NCBI GenBank assembly: GCA_015478645.1
Contig: JADMIL010000013.1
Span: forward strand, 1-57,585
From: Candidatus Binataceae bacterium
GTDB taxonomy: Bacteria > Desulfobacterota > Binatia > Binatales > Binataceae
Direction: 5' to 3'
DNA length: 57,585 nucleotides
Shown here: piece after piece, positions 1 to 10,241 of the stretch
How the letters are laid out: every line of letters begins with the position of its first letter
Position numbering within the stretch: position 1 is the stretch's first letter
Translations under genes and position numbers: made by a program
The notes under the pieces: model-generated
What the model was told of the DNA's origin: nothing
What the model saw: only the letters and a program-made list of their open reading frames with translations
The model's database searches: none

Positions 1-53
1 GGGATTCTTCGCTGCGCTCAGAATGACAACCTAACTTGCGCAGAGGTTCCCTA
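1..53 (-). repeat. Half copy of the dispersed palindromic element (cut by window edge)
   Basis: This stretch matches one arm of the element seen complete at 23355-23467 and 36995-37110. It starts at the GGG that closes the central palindrome, continues through the CTGAG/CGCTGCGCTCAG arm and the TGACAACCTAACTTG segment, and ends with CAGAGGTTCCCTAG. The other arm would lie before base 1. It sits 10 bases past the stop codon of the small membrane-protein gene on the minus strand. Confidence 0.85.
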
Positions 54-63
54 GCGACCCGGC

Positions 64-321
64 TCAGCCGCGCTTGCCACCGCCGGCCCCGCCGATCCGC
101 GCCGCGTCCGCCTCGCGCTCCTGCTCGCGGGCCCGCGCGATCAGTCCGCGATTGGTCAGGATGCCGGCAGTGAGCATCGAGACGCCGACCACCGAGACGA
201 TTACGCCGAGCAGTCCGCCCACCTGCGCGAGATTCTGCCCCGCCGTTTCGATCACGAGGTCGGTTCCCGCCGTCAGCAGGATCGCTCCGATAAACACCAT
301 CAGGTCGGCAATCAGTTTCAT
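64..321 (-). CDS. Small two-helix membrane protein, function unknown
   Basis: An 85-residue protein that I do not recognise. It has two strongly hydrophobic segments, about residues 3-22 and 33-55, followed by a charged tail rich in Arg, Glu and Gly (about 58-85), so it is probably a small inner-membrane hairpin protein with the tail in the cytoplasm. It is the last gene in the same direction as the ffh-trmD operon, about 120 bases after the RNA methyltransferase gene, and may be read from the same transcript. Several deltaproteobacteria have rplS near this position, but this protein is not ribosomal protein L19. The coding call rests on the hydrophobic pattern, the ATG start and position; a spurious frame is less likely but possible. 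Confidence 0.6.
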   Translation of the reverse strand: MKLIADLMVFIGAILLTAGTDLVIETAGQNLAQVGGLLGVIVSVVGVSMLTAGILTNRGLIARAREQEREADAARIGGAGGGKRG

Positions 322-443
322 GCTTCGTCAGTCCGTACGTTACTCCATGCGCTCCGCGTGCGCCGCCAGAGCCTAGTATCGCACCGGCGTGCCCATTGGA
401 ATATGCGCCGCCCGCATGTTGGGGCGCGCGCGCCGCGCTCCGC

Positions 444-1001
444 TCAATGGCCGCGCAGGCGATCGAGAATGATCCCGGCCGCCGCGCGCACCGACAGATG
501 ATTATAAGCGTCGGGCCCGAGGATCGGCGCGAGCACGATATCGGCCCGCTCGAGCATCGCCGGCGCCATCCCGAAGCCGGTGCCAATCAGCAGCATCATC
601 GGCGGACCGTCGTCGCGTTCCATCCGCGCGCGCAACTGCGCATAGCTGACACCGCCCTCGGTGCGCGCCGAGGTATGCACGATCAGCGGACGCGCGCCCG
701 CGATCGCTGCGGCCGTCGCGAGCGCCGCGTCGAGGTTCTCGACCAGATGCACCAGTTCGAGCGCCTCGCGCCGGCGCGTATCGAAGCGCCGGCCATTGCC
801 GTCCTTCCAATGGTCGATTACGCGCGCGCCAAACTCGCGCTGGTCGGCCATCGGATGGACGACGAACAACGCGCTGGCGCCGTAGGTCCGCGCGGCCCGC
901 GCCAGGTCGTGGATATCGAGGCTGGTGATCGCGCTCGTGACGATCCGGCCGTTGCGATCGACCACCGGATAATGGATCAGGGCGACGAACAGCGCGCTCA
1001 C
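444..1001 (-). CDS. SpoU/TrmD-like SAM-dependent RNA methyltransferase (Methyltrn_RNA_4 type)
   Basis: A 185-residue protein resembling the family of RNA methyltransferases encoded just after trmD in many deltaproteobacteria and Aquificae. The start reads [12 protein letters not shown], followed by [20 protein letters not shown]. The C-terminal half carries the glycine-rich [11 protein letters not shown] segment and [17 protein letters not shown], which resembles the trefoil-knot SAM pocket (the NHLSVR stretch corresponds to the YNHLSVRSA-type motif of the family). Its ATG overlaps the trmD stop by four bases, indicating translational coupling. The RNA target is not known from sequence; tRNA or rRNA is expected. 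Confidence 0.88.
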   Translation of the reverse strand: MSALFVALIHYPVVDRNGRIVTSAITSLDIHDLARAARTYGASALFVVHPMADQREFGARVIDHWKDGNGRRFDTRRREALELVHLVENLDAALATAAAIAGARPLIVHTSARTEGGVSYAQLRARMERDDGPPMMLLIGTGFGMAPAMLERADIVLAPILGPDAYNHLSVRAAAGIILDRLRGH

Positions 1002-1699
1002 GGTTCAGGCTTGCCGCGCCGCCCGGCGACCAGCTCGGGACGCCGCCGCGCGGTGCGCCGCAGCGCCTCGGCCGCGCGCCACGCGCGAATCTTGCCATGG
1101 TCGCCGCTCAGCAAAATCTCCGGCACGCGCATCCCGCGAAACTCCTCGGGCCGCGTGTAATGCGGATATTCGAGCAGGTTGCCCGCGCCGAACGATTCCT
1201 CGTCGAGCGACTCCGCATTGCCGAGCACGCCCGGCACCAGCCGCGCCACCGCCTCGATCACCACCATCGCGGCCAGTTCGCCGCCGCTCAGCACGTAGTC
1301 GCCGATCGAGACTTCGCGATCGACCAGCTCGCGCACCCGCTCGTCAAAGCCCTCGTAGCGCCCCGCGATTAGCATGATTCCGCCCGCGCAGGTGGCGGCC
1401 AGCTCGCGCGCCAGCGGCTGGTCGAAGCGCTCGCCCTGCGGCGTCAACAAAATCTTCGTCAGCCCCGGCCGCGTCGCCGCCACTGCGTCGATCGCCGCCG
1501 CGATCGGCTCCGGCCGCATCACCATCCCGCTGCCGCCGCCGTACGGCGTGTCGTCGACCTGCCGGTAGTTGCCGAGACCGTGCTCGCGCAAATTATGCGC
1601 ATGCACGGCGACCAGTCCGCCCTTTTGCGCACGGCCCATCAGCGCCGCGTCGAGCGCCGCGAACATCTCGGGAAAGAGCGTTATGACGTGAAAGTCCAT
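998..1699 (-). CDS. trmD: tRNA (guanine-N1-)-methyltransferase
   Basis: TrmD methylates N1 of G37 next to the anticodon of tRNAs that read CNN codons and so prevents +1 frameshifting. The 233-residue length fits the family. It begins [11 protein letters not shown] and has the [15 protein letters not shown] loop, LLTPQGERF, the knot segment [12 protein letters not shown] and the [10 protein letters not shown] motif that binds SAM. The DEESF...LEYPHYTRP segment with [13 protein letters not shown] follows as in typical TrmD. It lies downstream of rimM with a 37-base gap and overlaps the next methyltransferase gene by four bases. The window also has a tRNA-Pro(CGG), a class of substrate for this enzyme. 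Confidence 0.97.
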   Translation of the reverse strand: MDFHVITLFPEMFAALDAALMGRAQKGGLVAVHAHNLREHGLGNYRQVDDTPYGGGSGMVMRPEPIAAAIDAVAATRPGLTKILLTPQGERFDQPLARELAATCAGGIMLIAGRYEGFDERVRELVDREVSIGDYVLSGGELAAMVVIEAVARLVPGVLGNAESLDEESFGAGNLLEYPHYTRPEEFRGMRVPEILLSGDHGKIRAWRAAEALRRTARRRPELVAGRRGKPEP

Positions 1700-1736
1700 G
1701 GCGGGATTATAGCGAGCGGCGCGGGCCGCGCGCGCG

Positions 1737-2312
1737 TCAGTCGAGCAGTCCGGGCACCGCCTCGATACGCATCAGGCGCGCCGCCAGGTCGATCGACTTG
1801 ACCACATTGTCGATCACCGGGACGAGCACTTCGCGCGCCCCGTCGCGCACCACCCAGACGTCGTTGGCGCCGGTCGCAAAGATCTCTTCGATTACTCCGA
1901 TGCGCTGGCCGTCGAGCGTCTCGACCGCGCATCCGACGGCTTCGTAATGGTAGTATTCGCCGGGCGTGGGCGCCGGCAAGTCGCCGCTGGCGACGCTGAT
2001 CACCGCGCCGCGCAGCGCCTCGGCCGCCGTCGCGTCGCCCACCCCTTCGAGCATCATCCGGGTGGTCATGCGGCTGATCCGGGCGACGCGGAGCAAGCCG
2101 TACTCGCGCGCGCCGATGCCGCCGCCCGCCGGCGTCACGAACACACGACGCAGAGTAGCGAGCGTCGCGGAGTCGGGATTGTCCAGGCGGATGCGCAATG
2201 CGCCTTGCAGGCCGTGCGCGCCGCCGATCAGCCCGACCCTGATCAGGCCGGGCGCGGCGGATGGCGCCGGGCCGCAAGGGCCGGGCGTGAGCCGGTCGGC
2301 GTCGCCCATCAC
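1737..2312 (-). CDS. rimM: Ribosome maturation factor RimM
   Basis: RimM binds S19 in the 30S head and helps 16S rRNA processing. The protein is about 190 residues, the usual size. After a 24-residue low-complexity leader the RimM N-domain starts with [18 protein letters not shown], matching the family's G-x-HGLxGxl signature. The C-terminal PRC-barrel has [35 protein letters not shown] and [16 protein letters not shown]. The GTG at 2312 is followed directly by an ATG at 2309; either could be the start. The gene begins three bases after the khpA stop and sits in the usual rpsP-khpA-rimM-trmD order. Confidence 0.96.
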   Translation of the reverse strand: MMGDADRLTPGPCGPAPSAAPGLIRVGLIGGAHGLQGALRIRLDNPDSATLATLRRVFVTPAGGGIGAREYGLLRVARISRMTTRMMLEGVGDATAAEALRGAVISVASGDLPAPTPGEYYHYEAVGCAVETLDGQRIGVIEEIFATGANDVWVVRDGAREVLVPVIDNVVKSIDLAARLMRIEAVPGLLD

Positions 2313-2315
2313 CGG

Positions 2316-2552
2316 CTATTTCTCTTCGATAATCTCAAGCACGACTTTGCGGTTGGTGCGCGAGGCCACAGCGTTGAGGATCGTCCGCATCGACTTGGCC
2401 GTGCGCCCCTGCTTGCCGATGACGCGGCCGAGATCCTCCTTGGCCACGCGCAGCTCGAGCACCGAGGCGGTGTCGCCCTGCGTCTCCTTGACCTCCACCG
2501 CGTCCGGGTTGTTTACCAACTGCTGCGCCAGGAACTCGACTAGCTCCTTCAT
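2316..2552 (-). CDS. khpA: KH-domain RNA-binding protein KhpA (YlqC family)
   Basis: A 78-residue single KH-domain protein, the normal size for KhpA/YlqC. The RNA-binding GxxG loop is present in RVIGKQGRTAKSMRTIL, followed by the typical ending RKVVLEIIE. KhpA is known in other bacteria to pair with KhpB and to bind many small RNAs and mRNAs, affecting cell division and envelope growth. It lies between rpsP and rimM, its conserved place, 20 bases after rpsP. It starts with an ATG at 2552. Confidence 0.96.
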   Translation of the reverse strand: MKELVEFLAQQLVNNPDAVEVKETQGDTASVLELRVAKEDLGRVIGKQGRTAKSMRTILNAVASRTNRKVVLEIIEEK

Positions 2553-2572
2553 GGCTGGCTCCCTGAGAGCGG

Positions 2573-2827
2573 TCAGGCTGTTTGCGCGGCGCTTGTCGCT
2601 TGCTTGATCAGTTTCCTTACGGTGTCACTGGGTTGCGCGCCCGACTTGAGCCATTGCTCGGCCTGGGCGTGCTTGAGCGTCACCTTCGGCGGATCAAACG
2701 CCGGATCGTAGGTGCCAATCTGGTCGACAAACCGGCCGTCGCGCGGCGATCGCGAATCACTCACCACAATACGGTAAAAAGGCTTCTTGCGGGCGCCATG
2801 GCGGCGCAGTCGGATAACGAGTGCCAT
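2573..2827 (-). CDS. rpsP: 30S ribosomal protein S16
   Basis: An 84-residue protein with the full S16 signature: ALVIRLRRHGARKKPFYRIVV at the start, then SDSRSPRDGRFVDQIGTYDP and a WLKSGAQPSDTVRKL segment. S16 binds 16S rRNA in the 30S body and is needed for its assembly. It sits between ffh (29-base gap) and khpA, the arrangement found in most bacteria. The start is the ATG at 2827. Confidence 0.98.
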   Translation of the reverse strand: MALVIRLRRHGARKKPFYRIVVSDSRSPRDGRFVDQIGTYDPAFDPPKVTLKHAQAEQWLKSGAQPSDTVRKLIKQATSAAQTA

Positions 2828-2856
2828 AGTCTCTGTTCCTGATCTCCTGTCCTATT

Positions 2857-4200
2857 CTAGCTCCCAAGCTTAAGCCCGCGCATCATCGACGCCGATCCCG
2901 GCCCCATGCGGGTGATCTTCTTCATCATCTTGCGCGTCTGCTCGAACTGCTTGATGAAACGGTTGACGTCCTGGACCGAGGTGCCGCTGCCGGTTGCGAT
3001 CCGCGCGCGGCGCCGGCCGTTGAGGATCAAATGGTTGCGGCGCTCCTGCTTGGTCATCGAATCGATAATCGCCTGGACGCGGCCGATTTCGCGCTTGGCC
3101 TCGGCCGAGTCGGCCTGCCCGGCGAGCTTCTTGAGCCCCGGGATCATGCCGATCAGGTCGCCGATCGATCCCATGCGCCGAATCGTCTTGAGCTGGTCGG
3201 CGAAATCCTCGAGCGTAAATTCGTTCTTCTTGAGCTTGCGCTCGAGTTCCTTGGCCTTGGACTGGTCGAAGTTCTGCTGGGCCTTTTCGATCAGGCTCAG
3301 CATGTCGCCCATGCCCAGAATGCGCGACGCCAGCCGGTCTGGATGGAAGACCTCGAAGGCGTCGAGCTTCTCGCCCATACCGGCGAACAGAATCGGCGCG
3401 CCGGTAATCGCCCGCACCGAGAGCGCCGCGCCGCCGCGCGCATCGCTGTCGAGCTTGGTCAGAATCAGCCCCGACAGCTTGAGCCGATCGTGAAAACCCT
3501 GCGCCACGTTGACCGCGTCCTGCCCGGTCATCGCGTCGGCCACCAGGATCGTATGATGGGGCGTGGCGGCGGTCTTGAGCCGCGACAACTCCTCCATCAG
3601 GTCGTCGTCAATCTGCAGCCGGCCGGCCGTATCGATCAGCAACGCGTCGTGGCCGCCGACGTCGGCCCGCATCAGCGCACGGCTCACAATCTCGACCGGG
3701 TCTTCGGTCTCGCGGCTCTCGGCCACCGGCACGCCAATCTGCGCGCCCAGGATGCGCAACTGCTCCATCGCGGCAGGCCGCCGCACGTCGGTCGAAACCA
3801 GCAGCGGATGGCGTTTGCGCCCGGCCTTGAGAAAGCGCGCCAGCTTGGCCAGCGAGGTGGTCTTGCCGGAGCCCTGCAGGCCGACCAGCATGATCTTGAC
3901 GGGCGGCTTGACCTTCAGATCGATCTCGCGCGCGCTGCCGCCCATCACCTCGCACAGTTCCGCGGCGACAAACTTGATCAGATGCTGCTCCGGGCTCAGC
4001 GAACGCAGCACCTCCTGCCCCAGCGCCTTCTGCTTGACGTGATCGATGAAGTCGCGGACCACCCGGATATTGACGTCGGCCTCGAGCAGCGCGAGCCGGA
4101 CTTCCCGCAGCGCCTCTTCGATATTGCGCTCGGTGATCCGCCCCTGGCCCTTGAGCCTCTTGAAGACGCCTTCGAGGCGATCGCTCAGCGTGTCAAACAT
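2857..4200 (-). CDS. ffh: Signal recognition particle GTPase Ffh (SRP54)
   Basis: Ffh binds 4.5S RNA and the signal sequences of nascent membrane proteins and delivers them to FtsY at the membrane. The 447-residue protein has an N-terminal helical domain (about 1-90), the NG GTPase domain with P-loop GLQGSGKTTSLAKLA, the DVRRPAA and DTAGRLQ motifs and TKLDSDARGG, and a methionine-rich M domain after about residue 300 (RRMGSIGDLIGMIPG, ending in SASMMRGL). It is the first gene of the minus-strand operon, preceded by a good sigma-70 promoter about 90 bases upstream. No clear Shine-Dalgarno site is visible in front of the ATG. Confidence 0.98.
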   Translation of the reverse strand: MFDTLSDRLEGVFKRLKGQGRITERNIEEALREVRLALLEADVNIRVVRDFIDHVKQKALGQEVLRSLSPEQHLIKFVAAELCEVMGGSAREIDLKVKPPVKIMLVGLQGSGKTTSLAKLARFLKAGRKRHPLLVSTDVRRPAAMEQLRILGAQIGVPVAESRETEDPVEIVSRALMRADVGGHDALLIDTAGRLQIDDDLMEELSRLKTAATPHHTILVADAMTGQDAVNVAQGFHDRLKLSGLILTKLDSDARGGAALSVRAITGAPILFAGMGEKLDAFEVFHPDRLASRILGMGDMLSLIEKAQQNFDQSKAKELERKLKKNEFTLEDFADQLKTIRRMGSIGDLIGMIPGLKKLAGQADSAEAKREIGRVQAIIDSMTKQERRNHLILNGRRRARIATGSGTSVQDVNRFIKQFEQTRKMMKKITRMGPGSASMMRGLKLGS

Positions 4201-4636
4201 GATTAAAAGATTGCTGGTGGTAGATGATGACGACTACGCGCAGGGAGGTCTCCACGTAATCGGCAAAGGAAGTGGTTCCAAGCTAGAGAAGTTAGGTGAG
4301 AGCCGCGGCGTTGTCAACGGCGCGCCCATCCGTCCAACCCGCGCATGGCCCCCGTCTTGCGTTTGATTAAGCCGTCACGCGCTCGAGCCGTTCTAATTGC
4401 TCAAGAATTAAATGCCCCAACGGGTTTACCCTGCACCAGGGGGCTTTGCCATTCCGTTTGCACGAAAAAATAATTCACAGCTCGTCAATTTCGCGGAGCT
4501 TAGCCTTTCCGTCATATAGTCGGCTCCGATTTCCCTCAATTCGCATCCGCCGCGACGCGCCTCCGCCCACCCCAGCGCCTTCGATTGACTCCAACAAACA
4601 GTAGGATAAACATCCACGCCGGTGGGAGGATCTCGG
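4201..4636. other. Intergenic region between ffh and the cysteine-rich lipoprotein gene
   Basis: This divergent 436-base gap holds no convincing gene. It is more AT-rich than its surroundings around 4440-4520. It contains the ffh promoter on the minus strand at 4289-4317 and a small hairpin (CCCTG at 4429-4433 pairing with CAGGG at 4437-4441). A GGGAGG ribosome-binding site at 4624-4629 serves the lipoprotein gene at 4637. I did not find a convincing promoter for that gene. Confidence 0.6.
4289..4317 (-). promoter_or_regulatory. Sigma-70 promoter of the ffh-rpsP-rimM-trmD operon
   Basis: On the minus strand a perfect -35 box TTGACA (4317-4312) is followed by 17 bases and the -10 box TAACTT (4294-4289). 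Transcription would start near 4282, leaving a leader of about 80 bases before ffh. Box quality, exact 17-base spacing and position ahead of a housekeeping operon support the call. Confidence 0.75.
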
Positions 4637-5947
4637 ATGGCATTGATGCGGCGGAGGACGGCTCACGCGGCTGGCATTTCACGACTTGGTGCACTCCGGC
4701 TGACGCCGCTCTGGTGTCTCCTGCTGGTCGCCGTGACGTTCGCGACGGGCTGCGGCGGCGACAGCGGCGGATCGACCTCGCAACCACCCGGGATCGTTCA
4801 CTTCGTCCCGAACTCGCATCAGTTCTGGAGCGACCCCGCCAACTGGACCACCACTTACGGGCCCGCCTACGCCAATATCCTGCTGACCGGGAGCAATTTC
4901 CTGCCGTGCCGCGGCGGACCCTACGCGCTCTGCTATTACTCCGGCCCGAGCACCGGCACCGAAGACCTCTCGTGCAAGCTGACCCCGAACGGGCAATACG
5001 CGAACTGCAACTGCTTCACGATCCCGTACGGCGTCTACTTCGTAGATATCAATGCCATCCTGAACCACTCGGTGTATGAGGCGACGGTCGCGCAATGCGG
5101 GAGCGACGGCAGCCGGTGCGGGACGATCAATTCGGCGCCGGTATGCAATTCGGTCAACCAGGGAACCCTGATCCCCGGTACCGGTCTGTACTCGGCCTTC
5201 AGCTTCGATTGCGTGCCGACCAACGGCATCGGCCAGACCAATTGCGGGCAAGCGCCGTACGTCGGATGTATGACCGCGCCCTGCTTCAAGACCGATAAGC
5301 CGGGCATCAGCAATTGCTCGTGCCCGGCCTTCGACGGTCCCTATCAAGTCGGCCAGAACGGGCAGGTCTGCTCGCTGGGCGGTGACCTGGTGTGGTCGGC
5401 CGCCTATGCACCGCCACCGCCGCCACCCCCGGTCACGGTCTCGCCATCGATCGCGGGGGATACGCTCAGCCTATCGTCGTCGATTACGGCGCCGGCCGCC
5501 AATACTGTGCCGGCGGCCGTACCCAGCCCGGGCACCTGCCTGCCCGACGCGCCCGGCGGCGTGGGCTGCCCGCTCTATGTCCCCGGAACCACCACTTTGC
5601 CGGTCGGCAGCGGCGTCGATTGCGCAAAAGTCTGCGACGAGTACAACACCTGCCAGCAATCCAGCGGCGTACAGACCGGCTATACCTGCGACGCGACGCT
5701 GTGCACCGATCAATGCAACGACCGCGATCTGCTTGGAACCGCCTGCTCGGGCCTGAGCAAATGCGATGTCTCGGAAATCATCAAGGCCGAAACCGCGGCC
5801 TCATGCAGTTGCTGCGCGAGCCAGCTATGCGGCTGCACCGCGACGCCTAAGACCGACGTGGCGATCTACGGCTTGAACCAGGATCAGCGCGCCCGCAGTA
5901 TCGTGCCGCAATGCGATATCAACGGCACGCTATGCGGCTCGCCGTAG
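4637..5947 (+). CDS. Cysteine-rich secreted lipoprotein, function unknown
   Basis: A 436-residue protein that I do not recognise. It has a basic N-terminus, a hydrophobic stretch and a plausible lipobox ending ATGC, so it is probably a lipid-anchored envelope protein. The mature part has 33 cysteines, many in CxC, CxxxC and CSCC clusters, suggesting many disulfides or metal ligands in an oxidising compartment. A run of seven prolines near residue 260 separates an N-terminal region, rich in Tyr, Asn and Gly, from a C-terminal cysteine-dense region (about 320-436). The ATG at 4637 is chosen because GGGAGG lies seven bases upstream. It stands alone, convergent with comM. It has no visible catalytic motif; a surface adhesin or binding protein is a guess only. 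Confidence 0.8.
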   Translation: MALMRRRTAHAAGISRLGALRLTPLWCLLLVAVTFATGCGGDSGGSTSQPPGIVHFVPNSHQFWSDPANWTTTYGPAYANILLTGSNFLPCRGGPYALCYYSGPSTGTEDLSCKLTPNGQYANCNCFTIPYGVYFVDINAILNHSVYEATVAQCGSDGSRCGTINSAPVCNSVNQGTLIPGTGLYSAFSFDCVPTNGIGQTNCGQAPYVGCMTAPCFKTDKPGISNCSCPAFDGPYQVGQNGQVCSLGGDLVWSAAYAPPPPPPPVTVSPSIAGDTLSLSSSITAPAANTVPAAVPSPGTCLPDAPGGVGCPLYVPGTTTLPVGSGVDCAKVCDEYNTCQQSSGVQTGYTCDATLCTDQCNDRDLLGTACSGLSKCDVSEIIKAETAASCSCCASQLCGCTATPKTDVAIYGLNQDQRARSIVPQCDINGTLCGSP

Positions 5948-5978
5948 ATTGCGCTGCGCGCTCGGCCAAGCGACCGCC

Positions 5979-7511
<1,533 letters not shown>

Positions 7512-7611
7512 ATTCCGTCCATCCGGACCGCACGCGGTCCCGTTCAGCGCGAGTCTACCCGAAGTAGAACAATTATGCGGCCTTTAGCGCAAGCGGACGC
7601 GACCAGATTAG

Positions 7612-8835
7612 TTAAGGCCATAGCGCTTTTTCGGCGATTAGCGCCTCCCGTTCGGCGCGGCCGATGCCGAGCAGTTCGCCCAGCACGTAATCGTTGCTCG
7701 AGGCGATTTCCGGCGACGGCGTGCGAATCGATCCGGGCGTGGCCGACAGCTTCATCGGCACGCCGGTGACCTGCGTCGTGCGGCCGTTCGCCAGCGTGAC
7801 GGTACCCCAGAAATTACGCGCCTGAAGCTGCGGATCGCGCGCGCAAAGATCGGCGCCGTTAGCGACCAGACCGGTGGCGACGCCCGCGCGCTGCAAGTCG
7901 GCCATCGCGGCTTCGGCGGCCTGACCCGCCGCCCAGGCTGCCACGTGCGCGTCGAGTTCGGCGCGGTTGTGGATCCGCAAATAAAGCGTGCGGAATTTCG
8001 CCTCGGCGGTCCACGCGGGCGCGCCGAGCGCGGCGGCAAAGCGCTCCCATTCGGCCTGCGAGCGGACCGCGAGGGCGAGCCAGCGATCGTCGTCGCCGTC
8101 GCGCGGCCGGCATCGGTAGACCCCATGCGGCGCGGCCGGCGCCTCCTGCGAGACATAGCCGGGCGGCGTCTGCTCGCGCCCGTTCACCGCGATATCGAGC
8201 AGCGCCGGACCGACCACGCTGACCACCGCCTCGAATTGCGAGAGATCGACGAACTGCCCTTGTCCGGTGCGCCGCCGATGCCTCAGCGCGATCAGCGCCG
8301 CGAGCGCGCCGGTAAAGCCGCCCGACATGTCGGCGTAAGAATAGCCGTAGCCGGCCGGCTCGCCGTCGGCCTCGGTCATCAGGCGCGTAAAGCCGGCCAG
8401 CGCCTGCAACGTCGGCCCGTAGCTGACGTAACTCGCGCGCGGCCCGGTATGGCCCAGGCCCGACATGCTCACGCAGACGATCGCGGGCTTGAGCTTGCTC
8501 AGGCTGGCGAAGTCCATCCCCCACGATCGCATCACGCGCGCCGAGAAGTTATCGATCACCAGATCGCTGAGGGCGGCGAGCCGCCGCGCGATCGCGACGC
8601 CGTGCGGATGGCTCATGTTGACCGCGATCGAGCGCTTATTGCGATGCAAATCGCCCTGCAGGCCGGTCTGCCGCGGACCGATCGGGCCGGGCCGGCGCTC
8701 AATCTTGATCACCTCGGCGCCATAGTCGGCCAGGATCCGCGTCGCGACCGGCCCGGCGACCACCCAGGTGAAATCGAGCACCCGGATTCCGGCCAGCGGC
8801 AGCGCGGCATTCGTTATAAGGGGCGTCGCACCCAT
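7612..8835 (-). CDS. CaiB/BaiF (type III) CoA-transferase family protein, catalytic Asp replaced
   Basis: A 407-residue class III CoA-transferase homologue. The family moves CoA between carboxylic acids through an aspartyl-CoA thioester. The N-terminal fold is clear: PLAGIRVLDFTWVVAGPVATRILADYGAEVIKIE, then NMSHPHGVAIARRL and DLVIDNFSARVMRSWG. In place of the catalytic Asp found in family members (GxDxxxQAxxG), this protein reads YGPTLQALAGF, putting Gly140 at the key position. I chose the ATG at 8835 because the fold starts there and it follows the upstream gene's stop by two bases. The adjacent homologue keeps the Asp, so the two may form a heteromer with one active and one structural subunit. 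The substrate is unknown. Confidence 0.88.
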   Translation of the reverse strand: MGATPLITNAALPLAGIRVLDFTWVVAGPVATRILADYGAEVIKIERRPGPIGPRQTGLQGDLHRNKRSIAVNMSHPHGVAIARRLAALSDLVIDNFSARVMRSWGMDFASLSKLKPAIVCVSMSGLGHTGPRASYVSYGPTLQALAGFTRLMTEADGEPAGYGYSYADMSGGFTGALAALIALRHRRRTGQGQFVDLSQFEAVVSVVGPALLDIAVNGREQTPPGYVSQEAPAAPHGVYRCRPRDGDDDRWLALAVRSQAEWERFAAALGAPAWTAEAKFRTLYLRIHNRAELDAHVAAWAAGQAAEAAMADLQRAGVATGLVANGADLCARDPQLQARNFWGTVTLANGRTTQVTGVPMKLSATPGSIRTPSPEIASSNDYVLGELLGIGRAEREALIAEKALWP

Positions 8836-8837
8836 CG

Positions 8838-10043
8838 TCAGATAATCCCTGCGGCGGCCAGCGCCGCGAGTTCGCCCGCGTCGAAGCCTCGCGCCTCGCG
8901 CAGAATTTCCGCCGTATGCTCCCCGGTCAGCGGCGGACGCCGATAGACCCGCCACGGCGATCCGTTGAACAGATACGGCGCGCCCGGATAGCGGATCGTG
9001 CGGCCCAGTTCCGGATGCTCAACGTCGACGAAGTAGCCGCGCGCCGCCAGTTGCTCGTCCTCGAGCAGGGCCTCGGGCTGGCGCACCGTCGCGTAAGGCA
9101 GGCGCAAGGTCTGCGCGCGCTCGAGCAACTCGTCACGCGAATAGTCCTTGACCCATTCGTCGAGCACGTCGAACAGATGCTCGGCGTGGGTCGCGCGATA
9201 GACCACGTCGTTCCATTCGGGCGCCGTCAGATCCTGCGCCTTGCCATCGCCGGCCACCCATTCGACCAGCGAAGTCCAGTCGCCGAGCGTGCAATGCATG
9301 ATGTAGCCGTCGCGGCATTTGCCGACCCGGAAGTAGCGGCTCCAATGCAGCGTGCCGCGGCGCGGCTCGATGCGCCCGTCGCCGAAATAACTGCCGGCGA
9401 CATGCTCGACGGCCGCGGCCGTCGCCTCCTGCATGCTCAGATCGATCCATTGCCCGGCGCCGTCGCGATCGCGCGCGAACAGCGCGCATAGCACCGCGAT
9501 CGCGGCGTAATAGGCCGACGCGTGATAGGCCTGCAGGCCGAGCGGCCGCACCGGCGCACGGCCCGGCGATCCGTTGACGTAAAGCATCCCGCCGAGCGCC
9601 GCGAGCACGGTGTCGTCGGCCGCCCAATCGCGATACGGCCCGCTCTGTCCGAAGGGCGCGATCGAGAGCAGGATCAGCGCGGGATTGGCCGCGTGCAGCG
9701 CGTCCCATCCGAGGCCCGCCCGGGCCAGCACGCCCGGCGCAAAGCTCTCGACCACCAGGTCGGCGCCGCGCACGAGACTCAGCAGAATCTCCCGTCCGCG
9801 CGGCTTTTCCAGATCGAGCGTGAGCGATCGCTTGTTGAGATTGTAGAACCAGAAAAACAGGCTGCGATCGCGATGCGGCAGGTCGTCGACAAACGGCCCG
9901 ATCCGCCGCGCGCCGTCGCCGCCGGGCGGCTCGACCTTGATCACGTCGGCGCCCATGTCGGCGAGCATCCGCGCGCACAACTGCCCGCGATAGTCGCTCA
10001 GGTCAAGAACTCTCAAGCCGGCCAGCGCTGCCCCTTCGTTCAC
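8838..10043 (-). CDS. CaiB/BaiF (type III) CoA-transferase family protein
   Basis: A 401-residue class III CoA-transferase. It opens with LAGLRVLDLSDYRGQLCARMLADMGADVIKVEPP, followed by NLNKRSLTLDL and VVESFAPGVLARAG. The catalytic Asp is Asp144 in ADDTVLAALGG, aligned with Asp169 of formyl-CoA transferase. The GTG at 10043 is preferred to an ATG 20 codons upstream because GGGAGAGGA lies a few bases before it and the family fold starts just after. It is the first gene of a two-gene unit with the Asp-less homologue and is divergent from ileS. The acid that is activated cannot be told from sequence; short, aromatic and steroid-like acids are all substrates within the family. Confidence 0.92.
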   Translation of the reverse strand: MNEGAALAGLRVLDLSDYRGQLCARMLADMGADVIKVEPPGGDGARRIGPFVDDLPHRDRSLFFWFYNLNKRSLTLDLEKPRGREILLSLVRGADLVVESFAPGVLARAGLGWDALHAANPALILLSIAPFGQSGPYRDWAADDTVLAALGGMLYVNGSPGRAPVRPLGLQAYHASAYYAAIAVLCALFARDRDGAGQWIDLSMQEATAAAVEHVAGSYFGDGRIEPRRGTLHWSRYFRVGKCRDGYIMHCTLGDWTSLVEWVAGDGKAQDLTAPEWNDVVYRATHAEHLFDVLDEWVKDYSRDELLERAQTLRLPYATVRQPEALLEDEQLAARGYFVDVEHPELGRTIRYPGAPYLFNGSPWRVYRRPPLTGEHTAEILREARGFDAGELAALAAAGII

Positions 10044-10241
10044 AATCCTCTCCCGCGATAAACTATCAGCCGCGAATATACGAGAGGGCGATCGCGCTGA
10101 CAAATCGCGGCGCGGCGCTACTGGCGCTCGCGCGGGGACGAGTTCATCCGCTATCCTGTGCTAGATTATTTCGGTTGAAGATCGCGTTAAGCAAAAGGAG
10201 TTGACGCGCCAGCCGGCCTCGCGCCGGCGGCCCTCGCACCC

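Noticed and set aside
1947-2607. Plus-strand frames across rimM and rpsP
   Set aside because: Antisense to clearly conserved ribosomal genes.
4583-4612. TTGACT followed by TAGGAT/TAAACA as a promoter for the cysteine-rich lipoprotein
   Set aside because: Spacings of 11-16 bases and weak -10 boxes; not better than chance.
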